Below are positions 15,953 to 25,009 of a stretch of DNA of 64,000 nucleotides, one piece after another. The notes beneath the pieces were generated by a model. That model had not been told where the DNA came from. It searched no databases and was given only the letters and a program-made list of their open reading frames with translations. Both the position numbers and the translations under genes were made by a program. Within the stretch, counting starts at the first letter, position 1. Every line of letters starts with the position of its first letter. Origin of the DNA: Acidicapsa acidisoli (GTDB lineage: Bacteria > Acidobacteriota > Terriglobia > Terriglobales > Acidobacteriaceae); contig NZ_JAGSYI010000002.1 in assembly GCF_025685625.1 (NCBI RefSeq), positions 744,001-808,000 of the forward strand. The letters run 5' to 3'.

Positions 15953-18223
15953 ATGGCTAGCGTGTTTGATGCAGTCGATGAAACGGGCAAAGTCGTTACA
16001 GGAGCTGCGGTGATTGGCGCTTCGGTGCCACGCATTGACGGGCCGCTCAAGACGACCGGATCTGCGCAGTATGCGGCAGATTTTCACTTTGAAGGGTTGG
16101 CTCACGCGGTGCCGGTGCAGAGTACGATTGCCAGCGGAAGCATCAAGCGGATCGATGTATCTGTCGCGGAGAAGATGCCTGGAGTTCTGCTGGTGCTGCA
16201 TCATGGCAACATCGACAAGCTTTATCGCGTGGTGCCGAATGACTTCAGTGCGACTTCGTCGGAGGCGCGGTCGCCGTTTGAAGACGAGAAGATTTATTAC
16301 TGGGGACAGTATGTTGCCGTTGTGGTTGCCGAAACGCTGGAGCAGGCGACCGAAGCTGCGCAGGCTGTCAAGGTTGAATATGCGACTGGGCCTCAGTCGC
16401 TGAATCCAAGCCTGAGCGACTACGCGGGTAAGCGTAAATCGGGTTCGAAGCGCGGGGATGTGGACGGGGCTTTTGCCTCTGCGCCGTTCAAGGTCGATCA
16501 GAACTACATCACCCCGGTGGAGACTCACAACCCGATTGAAATGCATGCGACGGTTGCGACGTGGGACGGCGAAAATGTGACGCTGTACGAAACTTCGCAG
16601 GGCGTAGTGAATCATCGCTTAGCCATCGCGCAGATTCTGGGCGTGCCGCGTGAGAATGTGCAGGTCATTACCAGATTTCTTGGCTCGGGATTTGGCGGGA
16701 AGCTGTTTCCATGGCCGCATTCGGCGATGGCGGCGGTAGCTGCCCGGCAGTTGAAGAGGCCGGTGAAGCTAAGCCTTTCGCGGCGGATGATGTTTTCGAA
16801 TGTGGGCCACAGACCGCGCTGCGAGCAGCAGATTAAGATCGGCGCGACGGCCGAGGGCAAGCTGGTTGCGCTGCGGCAGGACTATCTGAATCACACTTCG
16901 TTTATCGACGAAATTGACGAGGGCTGCGGCGAGGCCACGCCTTATCTGTATAGTGTGCCTAATCTTGAGATTACCTCGGCGCTGGTGCAGCGGAATATCG
17001 GCACGCCTTCGCCGATGCGTGGTCCGGGCGCGGTGCCGGGGCTGTTTGCGATGGAATCGGCGATGGATGAGTTGGCCATTGCGCTGAAGATGGACCCGGT
17101 GGAGTTGCGGCTGCGCAATGAGCCGGTGAAGGACGAAGGGACCGGGCAACAGTTCTCTTCGCGGCATTTGAAGGAGTGTCTCGAAACCGGGAAGCAGAAG
17201 TTTGGATGGGACAAGCGAACGCCAGCGGTCGGTTCCATGCGACGGGACGGCAAGATTCTTGGATGGGGAATGGCGGCGGCGAGTTGGGGCGCGTACCGTT
17301 TTGGCGCTTCGGCAACAGTGGAGCTTTGCGCGAATGGACGCGTATGCGTTCGCTCGGCTACGCAGGATATCGGGACTGGAACCTATACGATCTTTGCGCA
17401 GGTAATGCAGGAAAAGCTCGGCGTTCCATTCGACAGGATCGATGTCTTCATGGGCGATTCCAGTCTGCCGGAGGGGGCGATGTCTGGCGGATCATGGGCA
17501 ACTGCCAGTTCCCTGCCCTCGATTTCGGCGGCGGCGACCAATGCGAAGAAAACACTGCTGCAGTTGGCAGCCTCGACGGCTGGCTCGCCTCATGAGAATG
17601 TGGAACCAGCAAAGCTGGAACTAACCTCGGGTTGGGTTCATGCCGCAGACAAGCCATATCACACGGGAATTCCGTTTGAAGAAGTGGTCAAGCTGGCACG
17701 GCTGAGCGGTATTACAGGCGAAGGCAAGACGATTCCGACGTTTGAAGATCCAAAGGCGAAGGATCTATCGCTGCACTCGTACGGCTGCCAGTTTGTGGAA
17801 GTGGAGTGGGAGCCGGAGATTGCGCGGCTGCGCGTGAGCCGCGTAGTTTCGGTGATTGACGGCGGCCGCATCATCAACCGCAAGGCGGCGACCAACCAGA
17901 TCATGGGCGCGGTGGTGATGGGCGTGGGCATGGGCTTGCTGGAGCAAACTGTTTACGACCAGCGCAACGGACAGCCGATCAATGGCAGCATGGCCGATTA
18001 CCTAGTGGCTACTTGCGCCGACTCGCCCAGCATTGACGTCACTTTCCTGGACCATCCTGACCTGGCAATGAACGAATACGGAGCGCGCGGGGTCGGGGAG
18101 ATTGGATTGGCTGGCGTCGCGCCGGCAATTACGGCGGCTGTTTACCATGCAACCGGAGTTCGCGTGCGGGAGCTGCCTGTGCGGATCGAAGACCTGCTCA
18201 AGTCGGATATTCGCGAGGCCTAG
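15953..18223 (+). CDS. paoC: Molybdenum-cofactor catalytic subunit of aldehyde oxidoreductase
   Basis: 756 residues of the xanthine oxidase family large subunit. The small alpha/beta hammerhead domain comes first (RIDGPLKTTGSAQYAADF), followed by the Moco-binding domain: QGVVNHRLAIAQILGVPRENVQVITRFLGSGFGGK, GAVPGLFAMESAMDELA, TQDIGTGTYTIFAQ and AMSGGSWATASS. The invariant catalytic Glu is in GVGEIGLAGVAPAI near residue 705. No Tat or Sec signal is visible, consistent with co-export on the small subunit. The presumed reaction is hydroxylation of aldehydes to carboxylic acids; other N-heterocyclic substrates cannot be excluded. ATG start with AAGGAG upstream. Confidence 0.9.
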   Translation: MASVFDAVDETGKVVTGAAVIGASVPRIDGPLKTTGSAQYAADFHFEGLAHAVPVQSTIASGSIKRIDVSVAEKMPGVLLVLHHGNIDKLYRVVPNDFSATSSEARSPFEDEKIYYWGQYVAVVVAETLEQATEAAQAVKVEYATGPQSLNPSLSDYAGKRKSGSKRGDVDGAFASAPFKVDQNYITPVETHNPIEMHATVATWDGENVTLYETSQGVVNHRLAIAQILGVPRENVQVITRFLGSGFGGKLFPWPHSAMAAVAARQLKRPVKLSLSRRMMFSNVGHRPRCEQQIKIGATAEGKLVALRQDYLNHTSFIDEIDEGCGEATPYLYSVPNLEITSALVQRNIGTPSPMRGPGAVPGLFAMESAMDELAIALKMDPVELRLRNEPVKDEGTGQQFSSRHLKECLETGKQKFGWDKRTPAVGSMRRDGKILGWGMAAASWGAYRFGASATVELCANGRVCVRSATQDIGTGTYTIFAQVMQEKLGVPFDRIDVFMGDSSLPEGAMSGGSWATASSLPSISAAATNAKKTLLQLAASTAGSPHENVEPAKLELTSGWVHAADKPYHTGIPFEEVVKLARLSGITGEGKTIPTFEDPKAKDLSLHSYGCQFVEVEWEPEIARLRVSRVVSVIDGGRIINRKAATNQIMGAVVMGVGMGLLEQTVYDQRNGQPINGSMADYLVATCADSPSIDVTFLDHPDLAMNEYGARGVGEIGLAGVAPAITAAVYHATGVRVRELPVRIEDLLKSDIREA

Positions 18224-18232
18224 TCGTTTTCT

Positions 18233-19366
18233 ATGACCGATCTCGAACAGATATTGCCGCTGTGGCAGGACCTCCGGAAGAGTGCGACGGAGTACGTCCT
18301 GGCCACGGTGGTGAAGGTCGAAGGTTCGGGATACCGCAAGACTGGGGCACGGATGCTGATTGCGGCCGACGGACGCCGGGTGGGGACGATCAGCGGCGGG
18401 TGTCTGGAGGCCGAGGTTGCGCGCAAGGCCTTCTGGCGGACCGAAGATGGGCCGGTGGTGCGGCGCTACTCAACCAGTGCCGAGGACGGTGACGTTCCGT
18501 ATGGGATGGGTTGCGGGGGCATTGTCCATGTACTGTTGGAGCGGAGCGCAACAGCGGATGCGCTGTTGAAGCGGCTCGCGGTAAGTTTCCACGAACGAAC
18601 TCCTTTGGCAATCTCTACCGTGCTCGACGGAGAATGGATTGGGCACCGCGCGTATTGCGGGTCTGAGCTAGAAGAGGCTGGCCATGAGGCCGGCGCCAAA
18701 ATTGGCGGTGCGCTTTCCGAATTGGCATACCAGAGTTTTCAAGGACAGCGGTCTTTCGCCCATACTGTTGAGACCGGAGATGGGCGAATGGCCACCGTCG
18801 GCGTTGAATGGAATGCGGCGCGACCGGGGCTCTTTGTCTTTGGGGCGGGAGACGACGCGATACCGCTTGTCCGGCAGGCGCGGCAACTGGGATGGTATGT
18901 TGCTGTGGCCGATGGACGCTCTCATCTGGTAACGCAGACGAGGTTTCCGGAGGCGAATCACTTGCAGGTGCTGCGTGTGGGGGAACCTGCGCGGTTTACA
19001 ATTCTCCCGACCGACGCGGCGACGGTTATGACCCACAGTCTTGAGCAGGATACTCGGATACTGACAGGATTGCTGGAGGAGGAGCCAGCTTATATTGGCG
19101 TGCTAGGACCGCGCCGGCGCACTTACGATATGCTGTTCTCTATCGCCCAGGATAATGGCGTGCCGGATGTCAGAGTCGATTCTCAGGTGGAACGATGGAT
19201 GGAGCAGCTACACGCGCCGATGGGACTGGATCTTGGCGGAAATAGCTCGGCGGAGATTGCTCTCGCTGTAATTGCGGAGATTCAACAAGACAGGCATCGG
19301 ACGAGCGGGTTGTCCCTGCGGACCATAAGAGCCCGCCACGCCGGGTTACGTAAGATCACCGCTTAA
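18233..19366 (+). CDS. paoD: XdhC/PaoD-like molybdenum cofactor insertion chaperone
   Basis: 377 residues. The N-terminal XdhC domain is seen in LATVVKVEGSGYRKTGARMLI and TISGGCLEAEVAR. The C-terminal NAD-binding-like XdhC domain begins with LFVFGAGDDAIPLVRQARQLGWYVAVAD and includes IGVLGPRRRTYDML and the conserved end block GLDLGGNSSAEIALAVIAEI. Members bind and sulfurate Moco and load it into the large subunit in the cytoplasm before export. It starts 9 bp after paoC and closes the operon, as PaoD (YagQ) does in E. coli. An acid-start ATG is at 18233; no alternative looks better. Confidence 0.88.
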   Translation: MTDLEQILPLWQDLRKSATEYVLATVVKVEGSGYRKTGARMLIAADGRRVGTISGGCLEAEVARKAFWRTEDGPVVRRYSTSAEDGDVPYGMGCGGIVHVLLERSATADALLKRLAVSFHERTPLAISTVLDGEWIGHRAYCGSELEEAGHEAGAKIGGALSELAYQSFQGQRSFAHTVETGDGRMATVGVEWNAARPGLFVFGAGDDAIPLVRQARQLGWYVAVADGRSHLVTQTRFPEANHLQVLRVGEPARFTILPTDAATVMTHSLEQDTRILTGLLEEEPAYIGVLGPRRRTYDMLFSIAQDNGVPDVRVDSQVERWMEQLHAPMGLDLGGNSSAEIALAVIAEIQQDRHRTSGLSLRTIRARHAGLRKITA

Positions 19367-19439
19367 TTAGCGCATATTATGCCGTTCGGTAGAACGCGCT
19401 CACCATGATCCTGAATGGCAACTTACCTGGCGGACACAT

Positions 19440-20270
19440 TTACTGAATTTGTTTACTGATTTGCTGCTCGGAAATAAGTTGCTCGAAAGCGGACAGGCCG
19501 CGCAGGCCAGCGAATTCCTTGTCTGCGAGGACCTTTTTGCGGTCGGTGAAGCCTTCGTCGATGGCCATTCGCAGGTATCCTACCGCGCGGTCGGGCATTC
19601 CAACGCGTGCGTAGCTCTTGGCGAGATAATAGTTCATGGCACCGCGCTTCTGGGTTGGAGTGGGTTCTCCAATGCGCAGCTGACCTACTCTCTCGAACAC
19701 TTCAGGATCGATGCCCAGCGCGGCTTGATAACAATCCCAGCCTTTCTTGAACTTATTTTCCGCCAGCAGATCCGTGCCCAAATTCTTGTAAATCAGGGCC
19801 GACTTAGGCTTGATTTTGAGCGCCTTGCGGTACATATGTTCGGCGATGCCATACTCTTTCCGGGAGTAATAAACCGAGCCGAGATTATTCATAACATCCG
19901 CATTTTTTGGATCCAGCTTTAAAGCCGTCTCATAACTCTTTTTGGCTTCATCTGTCACGAACATCTGCTGCTGAGCGATGCCGATCTTGTTCCACACGGC
20001 GGCCGACTTGGGGGAAACCTGCATGTATTCCTGAAGCGCGGCCTGAAAGTGCTTGCGTACCATCTGGAGGTCGCCAAGCTCTTCTGGAGAGAGTGCAGAC
20101 TCTGCTCCGACGCTGGCCGAGGAGGGTTGAAAGACAGGCACCTGGGCGGGAATTGCGCTTTGCGCCATGAGAAGGGGGGTGAGCCCGGTCAGAAACGCGA
20201 CAAGAGACCATGCAGCATGAAGCCGAGCGTTACGCCAGAAACGATCGAAGCAAAGAGTTGCTGTTGCCAT
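19440..20270 (-). CDS. Secreted tetratricopeptide-repeat protein
   Basis: About 276 residues from the ATG at 20270, which has GGGGTG upstream; the frame also opens with a GTG at 20279. The N-terminus carries a hydrophobic export segment (AAWSLVAFLTGLTPLLMAQ). Residues 70-265 form about five TPR units: AAVWNKIGIAQQQMFVTDEAKKSYETALKLDP, ADVMNNLGSVYYSRKEYGIAEHMYRKALKIKP, ALIYKNLGTDLLAENKFKKGWDCYQAALGIDP and later degenerate units (MNYYLAKSYARVGMPDRAVGYLRMAI). It is probably a periplasmic scaffold for protein-protein contact. It is convergent with paoD and has no functional partner beside it. Confidence 0.75.
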   Translation of the reverse strand: MATATLCFDRFWRNARLHAAWSLVAFLTGLTPLLMAQSAIPAQVPVFQPSSASVGAESALSPEELGDLQMVRKHFQAALQEYMQVSPKSAAVWNKIGIAQQQMFVTDEAKKSYETALKLDPKNADVMNNLGSVYYSRKEYGIAEHMYRKALKIKPKSALIYKNLGTDLLAENKFKKGWDCYQAALGIDPEVFERVGQLRIGEPTPTQKRGAMNYYLAKSYARVGMPDRAVGYLRMAIDEGFTDRKKVLADKEFAGLRGLSAFEQLISEQQISKQIQ

Positions 20271-20792
20271 GTCTGTCACCCCGGCCTCTGAATTGCGGAG
20301 CGCAAGTCACTTGTCCGGAGACCTCGTCTGTCGATGAAAGGGCTTCACTTACCTACCAACGAACACCCTTCTCAAACTTTCGCGGTGAATTGTGACAGGA
20401 TTGTAAGAGAATCGTCAAGCTGCTAGCGCACACCCGATAAACAGGCATGACCAGTTTTGGGCTCGGAAGCGGAGCCGAAACGCGCTGATCCCTGTCAACT
20501 GGCAGGCCGACCGGGAATCGTGGACGCAAGTTGCTAGTCGTACCCACACGGCTGCGGACATCGGCAGGCAATCGGCTGGAAGCTGTTCAAAAGGCATATC
20601 TTACCGAGAATTGCATCTGGCGAGATTGCAGCAGTGATGCGCTTCTACCTCCGATATAGATTGTATATATGCCGCAGTTGGCACTGATGGCGGGGATAAC
20701 CAGCCAAGCGCTACCTGCGCCGGTCGCGATGCAACATCGCGACAGAACCGGATGCGCGCCTGCGATACTGAGTCGCTACCGCTATCACGGGA
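20271..20792. other. Intergenic region upstream of the TPR gene
   Basis: About 520 bp with no supported gene. It should contain the promoter of the minus-strand TPR gene. One weak -35-like TTGACG is present on the minus strand at 20418-20413, without a good -10. It also holds the strong inverted repeat at 20723-20743. Short open frames here lack ribosome sites and recognisable products. Confidence 0.4.
20723..20743. repeat. 9-bp perfect inverted repeat downstream of the LysR gene
   Basis: GTCGCGATG (20723-20731) and CATCGCGAC (20735-20743) are exact inverted copies separated by CAA. The site is 50 bp beyond the LysR stop codon. No T-tract follows on either strand, so it is not a classical intrinsic terminator. 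It could be an mRNA-end stem or a protein site. Confidence 0.5.
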
Positions 20793-21713
20793 TTAAGCCG
20801 AACGGGTCTTCCCCTTGTTTAGCGGGGGAACCGACCTGGCGCCATTCGTTGCCACTTCAAGAAAGGCGTGAGCTGCGCGGGTCAGGGTTTTATCCTTGCG
20901 AAACACGAGGGCTAATTCCCGCTGTATCCGCATCCCATCCACCTTTATCGTTTTAAGAGCACCTGCGGATTCATCGGCGAGCACGTTGGTATGCGGGAGG
21001 AATCCCATGCCAATTCCCGCGCCAATCAAGCGTTTCAGTAACTCGCTTGACTCAAGCTCCATTGCTATTCTTGGTTGCAGGTCCTTGCTGTGAAAAAAGT
21101 GGTCAATCTTCTCTCTTTGCCTGCCGTGCTTCATCATCAGCAATGGGTATTGAAGTATCTCATCTAACTTAACGGTATCTCTTTCCGCAAGAGGATGTGT
21201 CGTAGAAGTTACAAGTACAACTTCATCCTTGTGGATGTTATGTACCAGCAAACGGCTGTCCTTGACCGGGAGAGATACGATTCCAAAATCCACTTCGCGA
21301 CTGAAGACGGCCTCAAGGGTCCGTGATCGCTCCGAACGAACGATGCTGAGATGGACGCGGGTGTACAGTTTCTTGAACTGGGCAAAGACTGCGGGGAGTA
21401 CATAGAGGCTGGTCGCCTCGCTAGTGCTCACGGAGATTTCCCCGCGCGGCGAATGATACAACTCGCTTACGCCGGCAAGGATATGACTATGGCACTGCAA
21501 GCAGTGCTCCGCAAAGGGCTCAAAAAGACGCCCCGCAGCGGTGAACGTGACCTTGCCGCCCTCGCGATCGAACAACCGGGCGCCCACTTCATTTTCGAGC
21601 GAGCGAATCTGCGCCGAGATCGCCGGTTGAGTGACACCAAGCTTCTCCGCAGCCCTGGAAAAGCTCTTCAGCCGGCTCACGAGTTGAAATGTCTTAAGTT
21701 GCTCAAAGTCCAT
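20793..21713 (-). CDS. LysR-family transcriptional regulator
   Basis: About 306 residues from the ATG at 21713, where the standard LysR N-terminus begins (MDFEQLKTFQLVSRLKSFSRAAEKL). The helix-turn-helix is VTQPAISAQIRSLENEVGARLF. The effector domain starts near residue 90 (GEISVSTSEATSLYVLPAVFAQFK) and includes EVDFGIVSLPV and the hinge segment GAGIGMGFLPH. The inducer is unknown. Neighbours on both sides are also on the minus strand and unrelated, so the usual divergent target is not evident. Its own promoter lies in the 230 bp before the MocR gene end. Confidence 0.9.
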   Translation of the reverse strand: MDFEQLKTFQLVSRLKSFSRAAEKLGVTQPAISAQIRSLENEVGARLFDREGGKVTFTAAGRLFEPFAEHCLQCHSHILAGVSELYHSPRGEISVSTSEATSLYVLPAVFAQFKKLYTRVHLSIVRSERSRTLEAVFSREVDFGIVSLPVKDSRLLVHNIHKDEVVLVTSTTHPLAERDTVKLDEILQYPLLMMKHGRQREKIDHFFHSKDLQPRIAMELESSELLKRLIGAGIGMGFLPHTNVLADESAGALKTIKVDGMRIQRELALVFRKDKTLTRAAHAFLEVATNGARSVPPLNKGKTRSA

Positions 21714-21945
21714 AATTAGGTAGGCCGCTGCAATGTGCATCTGGGAGATAGGAGCGCTGGTTTAGAGGAATCGACCTTGGCCTGATGATAAATCATTCTT
21801 ATTCTCCGGACAAACAATATCATCGCCGACCGTTCGCGAAACCCTCTGACTTAAGATGTCGGGACAATACTTGCGTGAGCCCGCGACAAGACACCTCATT
21901 GAATGTCGAGATTCCCACGAGAAGTGAGAGCGCAGCTTCTACGCC

Positions 21946-23481
21946 TCATTTAGAGGAAATGATCGCCCGGAGACGGCGCACGTTGCCTGGTATCTGGTCA
22001 CGCGGGATACTACCGAAGCCGAGGATGAATCCGTTTTGATGTTTTTCGCCGAGATAAGACGGAGAAAGCGGCCATAGCCAGAGCCGTTCGCGGGCGGCTC
22101 TGGCTGCTATCTCAGTGTCGCGCAGTCCGCTCTGTAGCGTCATAGTCAGGTGCATACCGGCTTCCGCTCCGTGAATCTCCAATTCATGCCCGAATTCGGC
22201 TTTGAGGGATTCGACGAGGGCTGTTCGCTTTTCGCCGTACGTTTGGCGCATTCGGCGAATATGGCGCGTGAAATGTCCTTCATTGATGAAGTCAGAGAGG
22301 ACTTCCTGGTAGAGGTAGGGGGGGAAGATATCCATGACATGGCGCACAGAGACAAAACGCTCCACAAGATCGGGCGGAATCACGATGTAGCCAAGCCTAA
22401 GGGATGGAAAGAGAACTTTGCTGAAGGTTCCGATATAGATGACGCGCTGGTTCACGTCCAGGCCATGCAGGGAGGCGATAGGGAGGCTCTCGTACCGGTA
22501 TTCGCTGTCGTAGTCATCTTCGATGATCCAGGCTCCCACGCTCTGCGCCCAATTGAGGAGCTGGAGACGGCGCGATGCACTCATTGTTACTCCGAGAGGG
22601 TACTGGTGTGAGGGAGTGACGAATGCAGCTCGAGCCTTACGGCGCGCACGGATGCCGGCGGGCACATTCATGCCTTCGTTGTCCACCGGTATTGGAACGG
22701 GGACGCAGCCTGCAGCCATGAGCACGCTGCGCTGAAGGCGATAGCCCGGTTCTTCGACCCAGACTGGATCGCCTCGATCGAAGAGCACTCTCGCTGTGAT
22801 ATCGAGCGCCTGTTGTGAACCGGAGACGACCATGATCTGATTTGATTCGCACTTTACGCCCCGGGCGGCACGGAGATAGTCCGCGATCGCTTCGCGGAAT
22901 CTGTCTGTTCCGAGCGGGTTTATATGGTGGATGGCATTCGCATGCGGGTTGCGGCTGTGGCGGGCGACCAGGCTCGACCATAACTGGAACGGAAACTGAT
23001 CGAGTGCCGGCTGATGAACGCCGAAGGCGCCCCAACCGCGAACTGCAGGGTGATTATCGAATGCCGGATATAGAAGCGAACCGCGTGCTACAGAGCGGGG
23101 ACCAGAAGGTTTTTGAACGGAAGCCTTTGGAAGCAAAACCGACATTCGCTGTTCGGGCAATGAGGACGAAACGAATGTACCCGAGCCGACGGTGCTCTCG
23201 AAGTATCCCTCGGCGAGCAGCTGCGCGTATGCGTTGAGAACGGGAAACCGGGAGACCCGTAGCTCAACCGAGAGTTCGCGGCTCGACGGAATCCGTTGGC
23301 CGGGGCGCAACTCCCGCCGCAGGATTGCGGAACGAAATCCGTCATAGATCTGCTTATGCAACGGACTCGGGGATTTGCGGTCGACTGCTATCGCAGGTAG
23401 GATGCCAGACGCTGTGCGGTTCACAGAAGCATTATAGTGGCCAGCATCTTTTTGGTTCGAGTGGATATGGCTACTAGCCAC
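21946..23481 (-). CDS. MocR/PdxR-type GntR regulator with aminotransferase domain
   Basis: 511 residues. The N-terminal GntR winged helix (about 38-105) has PLHKQIYDGFRSAILRRELRPGQRIPSSRELSVELRVSR and GTFVSS. The fold type I aminotransferase-like domain follows (FRIAIADYLRAARG-like segment, VVSGSQQALDITARVL, then IIEDDYDSEYRY). YIGTFSKVLFPSLRLGY carries the predicted PLP-binding Lys. Proteins of this family use PLP as co-effector to regulate vitamin B6, GABA or amino-acid genes. The frame opens with GTG at 23481. It is divergent from two membrane-protein genes (23639, 24206), which are natural candidate targets. Confidence 0.9.
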   Translation of the reverse strand: MASSHIHSNQKDAGHYNASVNRTASGILPAIAVDRKSPSPLHKQIYDGFRSAILRRELRPGQRIPSSRELSVELRVSRFPVLNAYAQLLAEGYFESTVGSGTFVSSSLPEQRMSVLLPKASVQKPSGPRSVARGSLLYPAFDNHPAVRGWGAFGVHQPALDQFPFQLWSSLVARHSRNPHANAIHHINPLGTDRFREAIADYLRAARGVKCESNQIMVVSGSQQALDITARVLFDRGDPVWVEEPGYRLQRSVLMAAGCVPVPIPVDNEGMNVPAGIRARRKARAAFVTPSHQYPLGVTMSASRRLQLLNWAQSVGAWIIEDDYDSEYRYESLPIASLHGLDVNQRVIYIGTFSKVLFPSLRLGYIVIPPDLVERFVSVRHVMDIFPPYLYQEVLSDFINEGHFTRHIRRMRQTYGEKRTALVESLKAEFGHELEIHGAEAGMHLTMTLQSGLRDTEIAARAARERLWLWPLSPSYLGEKHQNGFILGFGSIPRDQIPGNVRRLRAIISSK

Positions 23482-23638
23482 TCTATTTCAGAAGATCAAT
23501 TGCACTCGATGCTCTCAACAGTTGGCGAGCGGTCTATTTTAAGAGATTCGTTCGATTAGGCTTTGCTGCGTCTACGGGCACAATTCCCTTCTGCGAGCCG
23601 CCGTCGAGCAGCAAGGGCAAACTGAGAGGTGGGCGAAA

Positions 23639-24163
23639 ATGGATGCAGTCTCCTTCATGCAGCGCCAAAAAGACAATTCCGCCGATGAGCACAGGCTGAC
23701 GGATGCTCTGGGGACGCTCTCCGGGCGAAGACCAAAGGCTCTGTTGCCGATCATGGTGGGCGGTTTGGCGGCAGGAGGATTGGACCTCATCTCCGCATTC
23801 ATCACGTATGGTTGGGGCGTGCCGCGCGTGATTGCAGCGGGACTGCTTGGAATCAAAGCGATTCACGGCGGCCTTTTCGTCTACTTTCTCGGTGTCGCTT
23901 TGCAGTTTTTCATCGCGTTGTCCGCGGCTGCGATTTACTACGCCGCAAGCCGAAAGCTTGAGTTCTTAAAGGACCATGCGCTCATTTGCGGATTGTTTTA
24001 TGGCATCGCGGTTTTCCTTGTCATGAATCTGATCGTCGTACCGCTTTCCGCGTTGCACGGTAGGGGACCTTTTGGATTGATGGCACTGATTCAGGGACTG
24101 GTGGTGCACATGCTTCTCATCGGGCTTCCTATTTCTTATAGCGTGAGAAGATTTTCGGAGTAA
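23639..24163 (+). CDS. Uncharacterised four-TM membrane protein
   Basis: 174 residues with a cytosolic N-terminus of about 35 residues and four hydrophobic segments: ALLPIMVGGLAAGGLDLISAFI, FVYFLGVALQFFIALSAAAIYYAA, ALICGLFYGIAVFLVMNLIVVPLSAL and FGLMALIQGLVVHMLLIGLPISY. I recall similar conserved membrane proteins of unknown function in diverse bacteria (a GLDxxxAFxxYGWGVPR-like start), but assign no role. The ribosome site GAGAGGTGGG is well placed before the ATG. It is divergent from the MocR regulator and 42 bp before another membrane-protein gene, so probably the first gene of a small operon. Confidence 0.65.
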   Translation: MDAVSFMQRQKDNSADEHRLTDALGTLSGRRPKALLPIMVGGLAAGGLDLISAFITYGWGVPRVIAAGLLGIKAIHGGLFVYFLGVALQFFIALSAAAIYYAASRKLEFLKDHALICGLFYGIAVFLVMNLIVVPLSALHGRGPFGLMALIQGLVVHMLLIGLPISYSVRRFSE

Positions 24164-24205
24164 GCGTGTTAGCCAAGATCCGATATAAGTCTGGAGGATA
24201 CAGGG

Positions 24206-25009
24206 TTGGTCACGATAGGTAAGCCTGGCAGGTTTCTCTTTGCTATCTCCATTGCGGCATTCGGTGTTCAAAATATTATCTGGGCTCGCACCGGCGGGAC
24301 AGTGATGCGGATGATTCCCTGGCTTCCGAGTATGCCGCTGCTGGTATATCTCACGGGTATCGCATTCCTTGTTATAGGAATCTGCATGACGGTCAACCTG
24401 AGAACCCGGCTTGCTGCAATTCTATTGGGCATTTTGTTTCTTCTTAGCGAAATCTTCCTTCAGATACCCAGGGCAGCCGCGAGCCTGCTGGATCTCAGCC
24501 TCCGCACGGTAGTTTTTGAGGTTTTCAGCCTGTGTGCGTCGGCTTTGTTCCTGGCGGGAATGCTACCGGCACAAATCAGATTCGTGGACCGCTGGCAAGG
24601 TGCGCGGAGGGGTTTGATCCTGTCGGGCCGTGTCTTTCTGGCGGTGTCTTCTGTTGTCTTCGGCATCAGCCACTTTCTGATTCCGAGCTTTATCGCCACT
24701 CTTATACCGCCGTGGATTCCGGGACCGGGATTATTCTGGGCATATTTCACAGGGATCGCCTTTGTTGCGGCGGGTATCAGCATTGCGACCAATTGGATGG
24801 GCAGTTGGGCAGCGGCGATGCTTGGAACGATGTTTCTTCTTTGGTTCCTGCTGTTGCATTTGCCGCGAATCATGAGTTATCCGCGTTCGCACGATCCGGC
24901 GGAGTGGTCGAGCGCCTTTATTGCGCTTGGTCTTTGCGGAGGGTCGTGGATTGCAGCGAGTGCGCTATCCAGTAAGCGGCTGAATGCATTCACCGGAGGC
25001 TCGATCTAG
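24206..25009 (+). CDS. Tandem DoxX-like membrane protein
   Basis: 267 residues starting at TTG 24206, supported by GGAGG at 24193-24197 with 8-nt spacing; no ATG is near. It reads as two similar four-helix halves. The first begins GRFLFAISIAAFGVQNIIWARTGG and continues LPSMPLLVYLTGIAFLVIGI; the second begins GRVFLAVSSVVFGISHFLIPSF and continues IPGPGLFWAYFTGIAFVAAGISIA. Each half thus repeats GR-F-FGxxxxxx, P-W-P, and YxTGIAFxxxGI, suggesting an internal duplication of a DoxX-type unit. Function unknown. The last four bases overlap the end of the convergent protease gene. Confidence 0.65.
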   Translation: MVTIGKPGRFLFAISIAAFGVQNIIWARTGGTVMRMIPWLPSMPLLVYLTGIAFLVIGICMTVNLRTRLAAILLGILFLLSEIFLQIPRAAASLLDLSLRTVVFEVFSLCASALFLAGMLPAQIRFVDRWQGARRGLILSGRVFLAVSSVVFGISHFLIPSFIATLIPPWIPGPGLFWAYFTGIAFVAAGISIATNWMGSWAAAMLGTMFLLWFLLLHLPRIMSYPRSHDPAEWSSAFIALGLCGGSWIAASALSSKRLNAFTGGSI

